Source of the DNA: JBHELG01 sp046263195
GTDB lineage: Bacteria > Actinomycetota > Nitriliruptoria > Nitriliruptorales > JAHWKO01
Direction: 5' to 3'
DNA: 37,121 nt
Assembly: GCA_046263195.1 (NCBI GenBank)
Contig: JBHELG010000089.1
Span: 1-37,121, forward strand
The notes under the pieces were generated by a model. It ran no database searches, was not told the DNA's origin, and worked only from the letters and a program-made list of their open reading frames with translations. Below, piece by piece: positions 1 through 8,273 of this stretch. Each line of letters begins with the position of its first letter. The first letter of the stretch is position 1. The translations under genes were made by a program, and so were the position numbers.

Positions 1-8
1 ATCGCTCA

Positions 9-1265
9 ATGTCTGACCTCCTGCTCGTGGCAGCCGTCATCCTGCTCGGCTTGCTGCTGTTCGCCATCGCGTTCCTGTCTGGTCGTACCAGACGACGCCC
101 CCCGATCCGTCCCCGCCGACCGGGAGCGCCACCGCCGTACAGAGAGGTGAAGGATCAAGGGGGGGTCGGAACCGTCGAGGTCGAGACACCACCTGACACC
201 CAGGCCCCAGCACCGGCGAGCGCCGCGCCTCCGCCCACCACCGAGGATCACCTCCCGGCGGCACCCGGGGCCCAGCTCGAAGCTCCCCCGGTCGTGCCCG
301 AGGCGGCTCCGCCACCGCCGCCCGCGCCACCGGTCGAGGTCGTCCCACTCGGGGAACGTTTTCGCCGGCGACTGACCCGTACGCGCAACGTCGTGGGGGC
401 GAGCGTCGCCGAGCTGTTCGGGCGGGGCGTCTCGGAAGAGGCGTGGGAGGGCCTCGAAGAGATCCTCATCGCTGCCGACGTTGGGGTGGAGACGTCGCTG
501 GCGCTCGTCGAGGAGGTGCGTCGGCGAGCCCGCGAGGAAGGGGTGACCTCGGCCGACGGGATCGTCGAACTCCTCAAGGACGAGCTGCGCCGCCTGCTCG
601 GAGACGGTGACCGGGAACTCGAACGCGCCAAGGAGGACGCGCCTACCGTGTGGCTCGTCACCGGCGTCAATGGCACCGGAAAGACGACCACGATCGGCAA
701 GCTCGCAGCCCGCGAGAGCCGAGCAGGCCGTGCGGTCGTGCTGGCCGCCGCCGACACCTTCCGGGCCGCTGCGAGTGAGCAGCTCGGGCTGTGGGCTGAG
801 CGGGCCACTGCCCGGCTGGTGAGCCGAGAACCAGGCGCGGATCCGGCTTCCGTCGCGTACGACGCGTACAACGCCGCCAGGGCGACCGATGCCGACGTGC
901 TCATCGTCGACACGGCAGGCCGTCTGCACAACAAGCGCGCGCTCATGGACGAACTCGGCAAGGTGAAGCGGGTGCTGGAACGCCAGGCCGGTTCTCTCGA
1001 GGAAGTCCTATTGGTCATCGACGCAACCACCGGTCAGAACGGCGTGGCACAGGCCCGCGCGTTTCTGGAGGCGGTCGACGTGACCGGGCTCGTGCTCACG
1101 AAGCTCGACGGTACCTCGAAGGGCGGCATCGTCATCGCCGTCCAGCGCGAGCTCGGCCTTCCCGTGAAACTCGTCGGCCTAGGTGAGAGCATCGACGACC
1201 TCGCACCCTTCGACGCTGACGCCTTCGTCAACGCACTGTTCGGCGACGGGCAGGCCCGGAGCTAG
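9..1265 (+). CDS. ftsY: Signal recognition particle receptor FtsY
   Basis: GTPase that docks ribosome-SRP complexes at the membrane for co-translational insertion. The 418-residue product starts with a hydrophobic segment (about residues 4-24) followed by an Arg-rich stop, then a long Pro/Ala/Glu-rich linker to about residue 115, then the helical N domain and the GTPase G domain. Visible GTPase motifs are GVNGTGKTT (from residue 219), DTAGR (301-305) and TKLDG (364-368). The N-terminal membrane anchor is typical of actinobacterial FtsY, unlike the acidic A domain of E. coli. Only eight bases precede the ATG, so no ribosome binding site can be judged and a start further upstream is possible. 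ffh follows after 47 bp, so the two SRP GTPases are probably co-transcribed. Confidence 0.96.
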   Translation: MSDLLLVAAVILLGLLLFAIAFLSGRTRRRPPIRPRRPGAPPPYREVKDQGGVGTVEVETPPDTQAPAPASAAPPPTTEDHLPAAPGAQLEAPPVVPEAAPPPPPAPPVEVVPLGERFRRRLTRTRNVVGASVAELFGRGVSEEAWEGLEEILIAADVGVETSLALVEEVRRRAREEGVTSADGIVELLKDELRRLLGDGDRELERAKEDAPTVWLVTGVNGTGKTTTIGKLAARESRAGRAVVLAAADTFRAAASEQLGLWAERATARLVSREPGADPASVAYDAYNAARATDADVLIVDTAGRLHNKRALMDELGKVKRVLERQAGSLEEVLLVIDATTGQNGVAQARAFLEAVDVTGLVLTKLDGTSKGGIVIAVQRELGLPVKLVGLGESIDDLAPFDADAFVNALFGDGQARS

Positions 1266-1312
1266 TACCCGGGCGGTACTCTGGCGCGACTCCCTCCGCT
1301 CGAGGAGCGATC

Positions 1313-2776
1313 GTGTTCGATGCCCTCTCCGACCGTCTCGAGTCGGCCCTCGCTCGTGTCCGCGGCCGAGGACGCCTGGACGACAAGACGGTCGACGCCA
1401 CCCTGCGCGAGATCCGCCTCGCACTGCTCGAAGCTGACGTGAACTTCAAGGTTGTTCGCGACGTCGTCGCGCGGCTGCATGAGCGGCTCGTCGGAGAGGA
1501 GGTATCGAAGGCCCTCAACCCCTCTCAGCAGGTCATACGAGCAGTCAATGACGAGCTCACGCGCATTCTCGGCCAAGAGGCAGTCGCGCTGGAACTCGGC
1601 CAGCAGCGGCCCGCGGTCCTCATGCTGGCCGGACTGCAGGGCTCAGGGAAGACCAGTGTGGCAGGCAAGCTGGCAGGGCACCTGAAGCGGAAAGGCCGCC
1701 GACCAATGCTCGTGGCCTGCGACCTTCAACGGCCCGCGGCGGTCGAGCAGCTGCGCATCCTCGCCTCGCAAGCCGGAGTCCACATCTATGCACCGGTCGA
1801 GTCGGGCGACCCGGTTCCGGTCGCACGCGATGGCGTCCGCGCCGCCCGGGACACTGGCTGCGACGTGGTCATCGTCGACACAGCGGGCCGGCTGCACGTC
1901 GACGAGGAGATGATGGCTCAGGCGCGGGCGATCCGCGACGCGATCGATCCGATCGAAACCCTGTTCGTCATCGACGCCATGATCGGCCAGGAAGCGGTCA
2001 ACATCGCGAAGGCGTTTCTCGACGAGGTCGGCTTCGAGGGAGTCGTGCTCACGAAGCTCGACGGTGACGCGCGTGGTGGGGCCGCCCTGTCGGTGACCGA
2101 GGTCACGGGCAAGCCGATCAAGTTCGCATCGGTGGGGGAGAAACTCGACGAGTTCGAAGCGTTCCATCCCGACCGCATGGCGAGCCGCATCCTCGGCATG
2201 GGCGACGTCATGACCCTCATCGAGAAGGCCGAGGTCGCCTACAGCGAAGAAGAAGCCCGCCGCGCCGAAGAAGCGCTCGTATCAGGCGACTTCACGCTCG
2301 ATGACTTTCTCGAGCAGATGCAGCAGCTCAAGAAGATGGGCTCGCTGCAGAGCCTGCTCGGCATGCTGCCCGGAGTCGGGCGTCAGCTGAAGGAACTCGA
2401 CATCGAAGACAGGCAACTCGCACGGGTCGAGGCGATCATACGTTCCATGACCCGCAGGGAGCGACGTGACGTGAAGGTCCTGAACGGCTCCCGTCGCAAG
2501 CGTATCGCCGCCGGTTCGGGCACCACCGTCACCGAAGTGAACCGGCTCATCAAGCAGTTCCAGGAGGCTCAGAAGGTCATGCGCTCCGTGATGCGCATGT
2601 CGGGGGTCGGCAGCCAGGGCGGCAAGTCGAAGAAGGGTCTGCGGGGTCAGGTCGCCCAGGCTCGGGCACTTCGTGACCTCCAGCAGTCCGGTCAGATCCA
2701 GCTTCCTGCCGGCGGCTTGGGTGGTTTTCCTGGCCTCCAGCCGGCTCCGAAAGGGCCGAAGCGCAAGAAGCGCTGA
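1313..2776 (+). CDS. ffh: Signal recognition particle protein Ffh (SRP54)
   Basis: The SRP54 GTPase binds 4.5S RNA and signal sequences and delivers nascent chains to FtsY. The 487-residue protein has a helical N domain, then a G domain with GLQGSGKTS (about residues 106-114), DTAGR (near 189) and TKLDGDARGG (near 247). A Met-rich M domain follows from about 310 and ends in a Gly/Pro/Lys tail. The P-loop ends in Ser where Thr is usual, a mild change. The start is GTG at 1313, supported by GAGGAG at 1302-1307. It sits directly behind ftsY. The SRP RNA gene is not in this window. Confidence 0.97.
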   Translation: MFDALSDRLESALARVRGRGRLDDKTVDATLREIRLALLEADVNFKVVRDVVARLHERLVGEEVSKALNPSQQVIRAVNDELTRILGQEAVALELGQQRPAVLMLAGLQGSGKTSVAGKLAGHLKRKGRRPMLVACDLQRPAAVEQLRILASQAGVHIYAPVESGDPVPVARDGVRAARDTGCDVVIVDTAGRLHVDEEMMAQARAIRDAIDPIETLFVIDAMIGQEAVNIAKAFLDEVGFEGVVLTKLDGDARGGAALSVTEVTGKPIKFASVGEKLDEFEAFHPDRMASRILGMGDVMTLIEKAEVAYSEEEARRAEEALVSGDFTLDDFLEQMQQLKKMGSLQSLLGMLPGVGRQLKELDIEDRQLARVEAIIRSMTRRERRDVKVLNGSRRKRIAAGSGTTVTEVNRLIKQFQEAQKVMRSVMRMSGVGSQGGKSKKGLRGQVAQARALRDLQQSGQIQLPAGGLGGFPGLQPAPKGPKRKKR

Positions 2777-2816
2777 AATCGTTTGGAGACCCCCCTCTGC
2801 TCGGGCGACGATACCT

Positions 2817-2836
2817 GTCAGCACGGTGTGGCTGAC
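2817..2836 (+). terminator. Possible hairpin in the ffh-rpsP gap
   Basis: GTCAGC and GCTGAC form a perfect 6-bp stem around an 8-base loop, 40 bases after the ffh stop. No T-run follows, so it could be a weak terminator, a processing site, or chance in GC-rich DNA. The remainder of the 279-bp gap (2777-3055) has further short GC-rich inverted repeats but no convincing gene or promoter. Confidence 0.25.
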
Positions 2837-3055
2837 CCTACGCGCTCGCGGCCGGCCCTGGGGCCGCCACCATGGCGCCCATCGAGCTGGATGGGTAATC
2901 TCGGCCGCGCCAACCCCGCCTGCGCGGCGGTGGGTCCGAGTAGCGACGGCCCACACCCACACAGTTCGCAGCAGCGAAGCGGGCAGAACGACGAGCCGCG
3001 CTGACCGTGGCCCACCCGGTCACGATTCGACAGCAGCCGGCGGATGGAGACAGAG

Positions 3056-3580
3056 ATGGCCGTGAGACTTCGCCTACGCCGTGAAGGCGCCAAGAAGGAT
3101 CCTCATTACCGGGTCGTCGCGGCAGACGCCCGCTCACCCCGCGATGGCCGGTTCATCGAGATCATCGGCGATTACCACCCCCGTAAGCAGCCCTCGCTCA
3201 TCGAAATTGACGAGGCGCGGGCGCTGTACTGGCTGCGGGTCGGTGCTCAGCCGACGAATCAGGTTGAGAACCTGCTACGGATCTCGGGCATCTGGGACAA
3301 ATTCAAACCCGGCCAACCGCCGAAGCGCGAGCGCTCGCCGAAGCCGCTACCGGAGGAGTCTCCTGCCCAGATCACCGGTAAGGGAGGCCTCCCGGGGGGT
3401 TCGGCCGCTGCGCCTGAGGAGGTCGCAGCCGAGCCGGGCACACCCGAGGACGCGGCGGCCGCGCCAGTCGCGGAGAGCGAGGAGGTTCGAGGGCAGACCG
3501 AAGGCGCCCCGGGAGAGGGGCTGGAACAAGGCGTAACCGCCCCCGAGCAGTCGCCGACGACCGGTAAGGAGCCCTCGTGA
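3056..3580 (+). CDS. rpsP: 30S ribosomal protein S16
   Basis: Small-subunit protein that binds 16S rRNA early in 30S assembly. The first 90 or so of 174 residues are a standard S16 domain: MAVRLRLRREGAKKDPHYR at the N terminus, then the ARSPRDGRFIEIIGDYHP segment. The rest is an Ala/Glu/Pro-rich acidic tail, longer than in E. coli S16 (82 residues) but of a kind common in Actinobacteria. I chose ATG 3056 rather than the in-frame ATG 3044, because it gives the canonical MAVRLRL start and has GGAGA at 3046-3050. The last bases overlap the next start (GTGA). Confidence 0.95.
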   Translation: MAVRLRLRREGAKKDPHYRVVAADARSPRDGRFIEIIGDYHPRKQPSLIEIDEARALYWLRVGAQPTNQVENLLRISGIWDKFKPGQPPKRERSPKPLPEESPAQITGKGGLPGGSAAAPEEVAAEPGTPEDAAAAPVAESEEVRGQTEGAPGEGLEQGVTAPEQSPTTGKEPS

Positions 3581-3951
3581 GCGGCGCTCCATCAGGAGCG
3601 GCGGAGAGGACGTCGGCGGAGATCCGCAGGAGCGACGGAGAGGGTCAGGTCGTGAGCAGCGCGGAACCGGGTGAGGAACAGGTTTTCGGGAGCGTTGACG
3701 ACGGTGTTGGGGCGAGCGTCCCCGAGCGGGTGCTCCAGTTCGTCGCGGAACAGCTCGTCGACAACCCCGACGGGGTGAGCGTCACCGCGGTCGAAGAGGA
3801 GGAGAACCTGATGACCCTTGAGCTGCGCGTCCATCCGGACGACCTCGGGAAGGTGATCGGCAAGCGAGGCCGCACTGCCAAGGCCCTCCGCACGCTCGTA
3901 AAGGCCACCGTCGAGGGTGACCAGAACGTGAACGTCGAGATCGTCGACTGA
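3577..3951 (+). CDS. khpA: KH-domain RNA-binding protein KhpA
   Basis: Small KH-domain protein of the family found between rpsP and rimM in Gram-positives, where it binds RNA and in several species pairs with KhpB. The KH core is in the C-terminal 75 of 124 residues, with the GxxG loop GKRG at residues 95-98. The first 45 residues are an acidic, low-complexity extension. GTG 3577 overlaps the rpsP stop and is preceded by AAGGA at 3566-3570. A shorter form from GTG 3652 would start just before the core domain and cannot be excluded. No KhpB partner is in the window. Confidence 0.9.
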   Translation: MSGAPSGAAERTSAEIRRSDGEGQVVSSAEPGEEQVFGSVDDGVGASVPERVLQFVAEQLVDNPDGVSVTAVEEEENLMTLELRVHPDDLGKVIGKRGRTAKALRTLVKATVEGDQNVNVEIVD

Positions 3952-3957
3952 GACGGG

Positions 3958-4695
3958 ATGTTTCCCGCCCCACCCCATCGACCGCGTGAGGGTGACCCGG
4001 TAGCCGAGGCAGCCCAAGCGGCGGCAGGCGAGCTCGAGCCGTCAGTCGCAGGCCGGTCATCGCAGGAGGCGAGGACTGCTGGATCACCTGAGGCCACGAC
4101 TCGTGTGCTTGCCGGCCGTGTCGTCAAGCCCCACGGCATCCATGGAGGGGTTGTAGTAGTCCCCTTCAGCGATCGCCCGGAGCGTTTCGCGCCGGGCGCC
4201 CTCCTCCACAGCGAAGGCCGCACACTGGTCATCGCTTCCGCCCGCCCCCATCAGGGCAGGTTGCTCGTCCAGTTCTCGGAGGTATCCGACCGGACGGCTG
4301 CGGAGCGGTTGCGTGGGGCGCGGCTCGAAGCCGACCCTCTCCCCTTCGATGAAGACCCCGACACCTATCTCGTATCCGAGCTCGTTGGGATGCCGGTGGT
4401 TACGGAGGACGGACGCGAACTCGGTGTGGTCGAAGCGCTCGTCGAGCTGCCACGCGTAGCGGAGTACGACCTGCTCGAGGTGGCGGGAGCGCACGGCCGC
4501 ACGTGGCTGCTGCCCGCCACGGAGGAGTACGTTGCAGTCGAACAGGATGAGACGGGCTTCGAGCGACTCGTCCTCCTGTCGCCGCCCGAGGGGCTCGTCC
4601 CGGACGAGCTCCTCCTGCCAGCGATGGAGGCTCCACACCCCGGGCGGGAGGCCTCACCCGCGGCCTCATCTGAGCGAGACCCCTTCCACGGCTGA
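3958..4695 (+). CDS. rimM: 16S rRNA processing protein RimM
   Basis: Assembly factor for the 30S head that works with S19. The RimM N-terminal domain begins around VLAGRVVKPHGIHGGVVV (about residue 50), and the PRC-barrel-like C-terminal half runs through YLVSELVGMPV and LLPATEEYV. The 45-50 residues before this are Ala/Glu/Pro-rich and not part of the family. ATG 3958, 6 bp after the khpA stop, has no strong ribosome binding site. GTG 4105, just before the domain, is a serious alternative, giving about 196 residues. The stop overlaps the trmD start (TGATG), suggesting translational coupling. Function is firm; the start is not. Confidence 0.9.
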   Translation: MFPAPPHRPREGDPVAEAAQAAAGELEPSVAGRSSQEARTAGSPEATTRVLAGRVVKPHGIHGGVVVVPFSDRPERFAPGALLHSEGRTLVIASARPHQGRLLVQFSEVSDRTAAERLRGARLEADPLPFDEDPDTYLVSELVGMPVVTEDGRELGVVEALVELPRVAEYDLLEVAGAHGRTWLLPATEEYVAVEQDETGFERLVLLSPPEGLVPDELLLPAMEAPHPGREASPAASSERDPFHG

Positions 4696-5465
4696 TGCGC
4701 ATCGACGTCATTACGATCTTCCCGGAGTTCTTCACCGGCCCGTTCAACACCTCGCTGCTCGCCCGGGCCGCCGAAACGGGCATCCTTGACCTACGCGTCC
4801 ATGATCTGAGGGCCTGGGCTACGAACCGGCACCGCAAGGTCGACGACGCGCCATATGGTGGCGGGGCCGGGATGGTGATGCGTCCCGACGTCTGGTTCAC
4901 GGCGGCCGAAGCGGTGTGGGCCGACGAAGCTGGAACCTCGTACCGGGTCGGAGGCGCACGACCGCGGACGATCCTGCTCTCCCCTCGGGGGGTACCTCTC
5001 ACTCAGCGACTCGTCGTCGAGTTCGCTGCCGAGGCACGCCTCGTGGTCTGTTGCGGTCGTTACGAGGGGGTGGACGAGCGCGTGCACGAAGCGGTGGCTA
5101 CCGACGAGGTGTCTATCGGAGATTATGTGTTGGCCGGAGGAGAAGCGGCCGCGGTGGTGGTTGTTGAGGCGGTGAGTCGACTGCTGCCCGGCGTCATGGG
5201 CAACGCCGCCTCCTCCGAGGAGGAGTCCTTCAGCGAGGGCCTGCTCGAGTATCCGCACTACACCCGTCCCGAGGAGTTGCGGGGCATGCTGGTGCCGGAG
5301 GTGCTGCGCTCGGGTGACCACGGGGCGGTGGCGAGATGGCGCCGGGAGCAGGCGTTGCGGCTCACCCGCGAGCGGCGGCCTGATCTCTACGGGGACTGGC
5401 TGAAGTCGGGGGGGGAGCCGTCGGCTGGGCTCGAGCAACCGGGTGATGACCCGGCGCCGAGGTGA
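4695..5465 (+). CDS. trmD: tRNA (guanine-N1-)-methyltransferase TrmD
   Basis: Methylates G37 of tRNAs with SAM, preventing +1 frameshifting. The 256 residues start MRIDVITIFPEFF, as in nearly all TrmD, and contain the trefoil-knot SAM site segments GRYEGVDERV and SIGDYVLAGGE, plus the C-terminal-domain motif EYPHYTRP. ATG 4695 shares bases with the rimM stop, with no clear ribosome binding site, so translation probably depends on coupling to rimM. A short Gly/Ser/Pro tail ends the protein. Confidence 0.96.
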   Translation: MRIDVITIFPEFFTGPFNTSLLARAAETGILDLRVHDLRAWATNRHRKVDDAPYGGGAGMVMRPDVWFTAAEAVWADEAGTSYRVGGARPRTILLSPRGVPLTQRLVVEFAAEARLVVCCGRYEGVDERVHEAVATDEVSIGDYVLAGGEAAAVVVVEAVSRLLPGVMGNAASSEEESFSEGLLEYPHYTRPEELRGMLVPEVLRSGDHGAVARWRREQALRLTRERRPDLYGDWLKSGGEPSAGLEQPGDDPAPR

Positions 5466-5554
5466 GAGCTGTCCGGCCGTAGTGGCCACATCGCTCAGGC
5501 GGCCTCTGACTCCTCCAACCTTCGGCCGGCCTTCCTGGCCGCAGGGACGCTCGT

Positions 5555-5584
5555 TTGACCCCTTCTCCCATGTGCCCGTATCCT
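5555..5584 (+). promoter_or_regulatory. Predicted sigma70-type promoter for rplS
   Basis: TTGACC (5555-5560), an 18-base spacer and TATCCT (5579-5584) match a housekeeping promoter well. Transcription would start near 5591, giving an untranslated leader of about 68 bases before rplS. This would uncouple rplS, lepB and rnhB from the rpsP-trmD transcript. Confidence 0.5.
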
Positions 5585-5602
5585 GCTTCGAGACGTCATT
5601 TC

Positions 5603-5620
5603 TCCGCCGTCTCCGGCGGA
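5603..5620 (+). promoter_or_regulatory. Hairpin in the rplS leader
   Basis: TCCGCCG and CGGCGGA form a perfect 7-bp stem with loop TCTC, beginning about 12 bases after the predicted transcription start and ending 38 bases before the rplS start. Leader structures that bind L19 are known in other phyla, so autoregulation is possible, but a transcript-end or stability role would look the same. Confidence 0.35.
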
Positions 5621-5658
5621 AGCATCGACGGTCGTAGCCCACCTCGACGTGTCTGGAT

Positions 5659-6018
5659 ATGCCAGTGAACAAAGTCGACGTGGTGGAGCAGGCCTACCTG
5701 CGCGACGACATTCCGGACTTCCGCCCAGGCGATACCGTCCGCGTCCACGTTCGGGTGGTCGAGGGCAACCGGGCCCGGACCCAGATCTTCGAGGGGGTCG
5801 TGCTCAGACGTCAGGGTGGCGGGCTACGTGAGACTTTCACGGTCCGAAAGGTGTCCTTCGGGGTGGGTGTTGAGCGCACTTTCCCCGTGCACACGCCATC
5901 CATCGATCGCATCGAAGTCACGCGTCGGGGGAAGGTGCGACGCGCCAAGCTGTACTACCTCCGTGAGCGGGTCGGAAAGAAGGCTCGTATCAAGGAGAAG
6001 CGTGAGCCCACCCGATGA
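5659..6018 (+). CDS. rplS: 50S ribosomal protein L19
   Basis: Large-subunit protein at the 30S-50S interface. The 119-residue length and motifs are standard: DIPDFRPGDTVRVHV, the EGNRARTQIFEGVV segment, GVERTFPVHTPSIDRIEV and the basic end with AKLYYLRER. ATG 5659 is chosen; GTG 5665, two codons on, is equally in frame and neither has a strong ribosome binding site. The gene has its own predicted promoter and leader. It overlaps lepB by four bases (ATGA). Confidence 0.96.
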   Translation: MPVNKVDVVEQAYLRDDIPDFRPGDTVRVHVRVVEGNRARTQIFEGVVLRRQGGGLRETFTVRKVSFGVGVERTFPVHTPSIDRIEVTRRGKVRRAKLYYLRERVGKKARIKEKREPTR

Positions 6019-6896
6019 CGGATGCGGAGCCGCCAGGTTCACGCGTCGAAGCAGGCCACGACCAGCCTCCATTCAGGGCCCTCCACCTCTCGTCCCGGCC
6101 TCGTCCCATCAGCTCCCGCTCACGGGTCGATGCCGTGGAGTCGCCTCCGCGTAGCTCCCGGGACGGGAAAGGAACCGGCCGCAACCGGGAGGGTGGCAGT
6201 GTCGGCTCGTTCTTACGTGAGCTGCCTCTGCTCGTGCTGGTGGCATTCGTCCTCGCCTTTGCGCTGCGCACTTTCGTCGTACAGGTCTTCTACATCCCGT
6301 CGAGCTCCATGGAACCGACTCTCATGGTCAACGACCGCATCCTCGTCGACAAGATCACCTACCGGTTCCGGGAGCTGCGGCGCGGGGAGGTGGTGGTCTT
6401 CGAAGGCGACGAGTTGATGTCCGACGACGAGGTCCGAGGGCCGCTCGAGACGCTCGTGCACGGGGTCGCTCAACTCATCGGCATCGCACCCGCGAACGCG
6501 CGTGACTACATCAAGCGCGTCATAGGGCTGCCAGGCGACCGCATCCACATCGACGAATCCGGCAGGGTGCACGTGAATGACGTGGCCCTCGACGAGCCCT
6601 ACGTCGCATCCGAGGATCCGCGCCCCTACGGTCCGATCACCGTCCCCGAAGGCAGGTTGTTCTTCCTGGGTGACAACCGGCCGAACTCCTCGGACTCCCG
6701 CTTCCAGAACCTCGGCTTCGTCCAGCGCGACCACGTGGTGGGCAAGGCCTTCCTCGCTATCTGGCCCCTGGAGCGTGCGCATTTCCTGCGTACGCCGAGC
6801 TACCCGCCGATCCCCGCTCCGTCCCCGCTGGCCGCGGCGATTGCACCGGCGGCGTGGCAACACCCTGGCAAGAGACTCGCCGCCGCGATGCCATGA
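6015..6896 (+). CDS. lepB: Signal peptidase I
   Basis: Membrane serine protease that removes Sec and Tat signal peptides. The 293 residues have a basic cytoplasmic leader of about 60 residues, one transmembrane segment (about 66-90), then the catalytic domain. The nucleophile is Ser98 in SSSMEPT and the general base is Lys167 in YIKRVIGLPGD. The GDNR box is at 219-222. A hydrophobic, Pro/Ala-rich stretch at the C terminus (about 266-285) may be a second membrane contact. ATG 6015 overlaps the rplS stop. The order rplS-lepB-rnhB is the conserved actinobacterial one. Confidence 0.95.
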   Translation: MTDAEPPGSRVEAGHDQPPFRALHLSSRPRPISSRSRVDAVESPPRSSRDGKGTGRNREGGSVGSFLRELPLLVLVAFVLAFALRTFVVQVFYIPSSSMEPTLMVNDRILVDKITYRFRELRRGEVVVFEGDELMSDDEVRGPLETLVHGVAQLIGIAPANARDYIKRVIGLPGDRIHIDESGRVHVNDVALDEPYVASEDPRPYGPITVPEGRLFFLGDNRPNSSDSRFQNLGFVQRDHVVGKAFLAIWPLERAHFLRTPSYPPIPAPSPLAAAIAPAAWQHPGKRLAAAMP

Positions 6897-7678
6897 TCGC
6901 CCCGACAGGCAGTTACGAGGCCGTGCTCCACCGTCAGGGCTTCCGCTTGGTGGCCGGCGCTGACGAAGCGGGACGCGGCGCACTCGCGGGGCCGCTCGTG
7001 GCGGCTGCCGTGATCCTTCCCTGCGACTGGGTTCCCGAAGGCCTGAACGATTCGAAGCTGCTGACCGCTCTCCAACGCGAGCGCCTCTACGCGGAGATCC
7101 TCGCCAAAGCGGTGAGCTTGGGCGTGTTCCGCACGAGCTGCAAGCGGCTCGATGTGGTTGGCCTCCAGCGAGCCAACCTGGCCGCCCTCCGGGGAGCGCT
7201 CCGCAAACTCGCTCCCAGGCCGGATTACATCCTGGTCGACGGCTTCGTCTTGCGGCGTATGCCGGTACCGTGCCTGCGCGTGGTCAAGGGTGATCAGGTG
7301 TGTGCCTCGGTTGCGGCCGCCTCGGTCGTGGCGAAAGTGACCCGCGATCGCATGATGATACGCGCCGACCGCCGGTATCCTGGCTACGACTTCGCGAACA
7401 ACAAGGGCTACCGGGCTCCCGTGCACCTCGAGGCGTTGCGTCGCCTGGGCCCCTGCGAGATCCACCGCCGCTGCTTCGCACCAGTGTCGCAGGTGGAGTC
7501 AGGCCCGCGCCTCTCGGATGTAATGGATGACGGTGCAGAGGAATCGGGGACAGCGACGCGTGGAGAAGTTGCTTTGAGGGTCGAACATCCCACGGACGGT
7601 CGGGGCCGGGCCGACAGGCCGGTATCCGCGGCGAGCCTTTCCAAGCCTGCAGCGGAGACGGGAGGGACCTCCCCGTGA
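6893..7678 (+). CDS. rnhB: Ribonuclease HII
   Basis: Removes ribonucleotides from DNA and the RNA strand of RNA-DNA hybrids. The 261-residue product carries the RNase HII signature GADEAGRGALAGPLVAAAV, with catalytic Asp24 and Glu25, then ILVDGF and SVVAKVTRDRMM. About 55 Ser/Glu/Gly-rich residues after the usual end of the domain have no family counterpart. ATG 6893 is preferred because it forms an ATGA overlap with lepB; an in-frame GTG at 6854 would run 43 bases into lepB. The stop overlaps the DUF2469 start. Confidence 0.94.
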   Translation: MIAPTGSYEAVLHRQGFRLVAGADEAGRGALAGPLVAAAVILPCDWVPEGLNDSKLLTALQRERLYAEILAKAVSLGVFRTSCKRLDVVGLQRANLAALRGALRKLAPRPDYILVDGFVLRRMPVPCLRVVKGDQVCASVAAASVVAKVTRDRMMIRADRRYPGYDFANNKGYRAPVHLEALRRLGPCEIHRRCFAPVSQVESGPRLSDVMDDGAEESGTATRGEVALRVEHPTDGRGRADRPVSAASLSKPAAETGGTSP

Positions 7679-7992
7679 CCCCGTCCGATGACCTCGACGC
7701 CTACGAGAACGACCTCGAGTTCGCGCTTTACCGCGAGTACCGAGACGTGGTGAGGGTGTTCCGCTACGTCGTGGAGACCGAGCGACGTTTCTACCTGGCA
7801 AATGAGGTCGCCGTAACGCCGCGCAACGAGAACGGGGACGTGTTCTTCGAACTGCGATTGCACGACGCCTGGGTATGGGACATGTACCGTCCGGCACGTT
7901 TCGTGAAAGAGGTGCGGGTCCTCACCTTTCGCGATGTGAACGTGGAGGAACTCGTCCACGACGACCAGTCGGGCTCTTCCTTCCTCGAGTAG
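7675..7992 (+). CDS. DUF2469 family protein
   Basis: Small protein of an actinobacterial family of unknown function, found directly after rnhB in Mycobacterium (Rv2901c) and Streptomyces. The 105 residues show its hallmark segments: LYREYRDVV, VVETERRFYLANEV, FFELRLHDAWVWDMYRP and FVKEVRVLTFRDVNVEEL. It is acidic at both ends, with no signal peptide or membrane segment. GTG 7675 overlaps the rnhB stop, so it is the last tightly coupled gene of the rplS transcript. Presence and position strongly support an actinobacterial origin; no activity can be inferred. Confidence 0.92.
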   Translation: MTPSDDLDAYENDLEFALYREYRDVVRVFRYVVETERRFYLANEVAVTPRNENGDVFFELRLHDAWVWDMYRPARFVKEVRVLTFRDVNVEELVHDDQSGSSFLE

Positions 7993-8126
7993 GGCTCGAC
8001 CGTCGTGACGGCAACTGGGACGCCGTCGGGGCGCTGGATGGCAAGGGAGCCCCGAGGTGGCCGGCGGCAGGCAGTGTCGTCGGGCGACCGCAGCACCCGA
8101 GGCGGTGGAGTCAGAACGGAGAAGAG

Positions 8127-8246
8127 GTGGGTTTCAACGCAACACGCCGCTATCGCGACGCCAAGTTTGTTGATATCGCCCTGCTCGTGATCGGCATGCT
8201 GGTTTTGGCGGGACTGCTGGCGTGGGGGTTCGGTCTCATCGGTTGA
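8127..8246 (+). CDS. 39-residue single-pass membrane peptide
   Basis: Unrecognised short gene. GTG 8127 follows a good ribosome binding site, GGAG at 8118-8121, with five bases of spacing. The product has a polar basic start (GFNATRRYRDAKF) and then one hydrophobic segment of about 20 residues ending GLLAWGFGLIG at the terminus, as expected for a small N-in membrane peptide. It lies 134 bp after the DUF2469 gene and 27 bp before a converging gene. The reading frame stays open upstream, but those residues look like non-coding translation, so the short form is preferred. Confidence 0.6.
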   Translation: MGFNATRRYRDAKFVDIALLVIGMLVLAGLLAWGFGLIG

Positions 8247-8273
8247 ACACCGTCGCTTCGGGGTGGGGCATCA

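Noticed and set aside
2783..3004. A 73-codon open frame between ffh and rpsP
   Set aside because: No ribosome binding site, Pro/Arg/Ser-rich composition and no recognisable segment.
3652..3951. Short KhpA from GTG 3652
   Set aside because: Possible, but the upstream GTG 3577 has AAGGA and overlaps the rpsP stop as other genes of this operon do.
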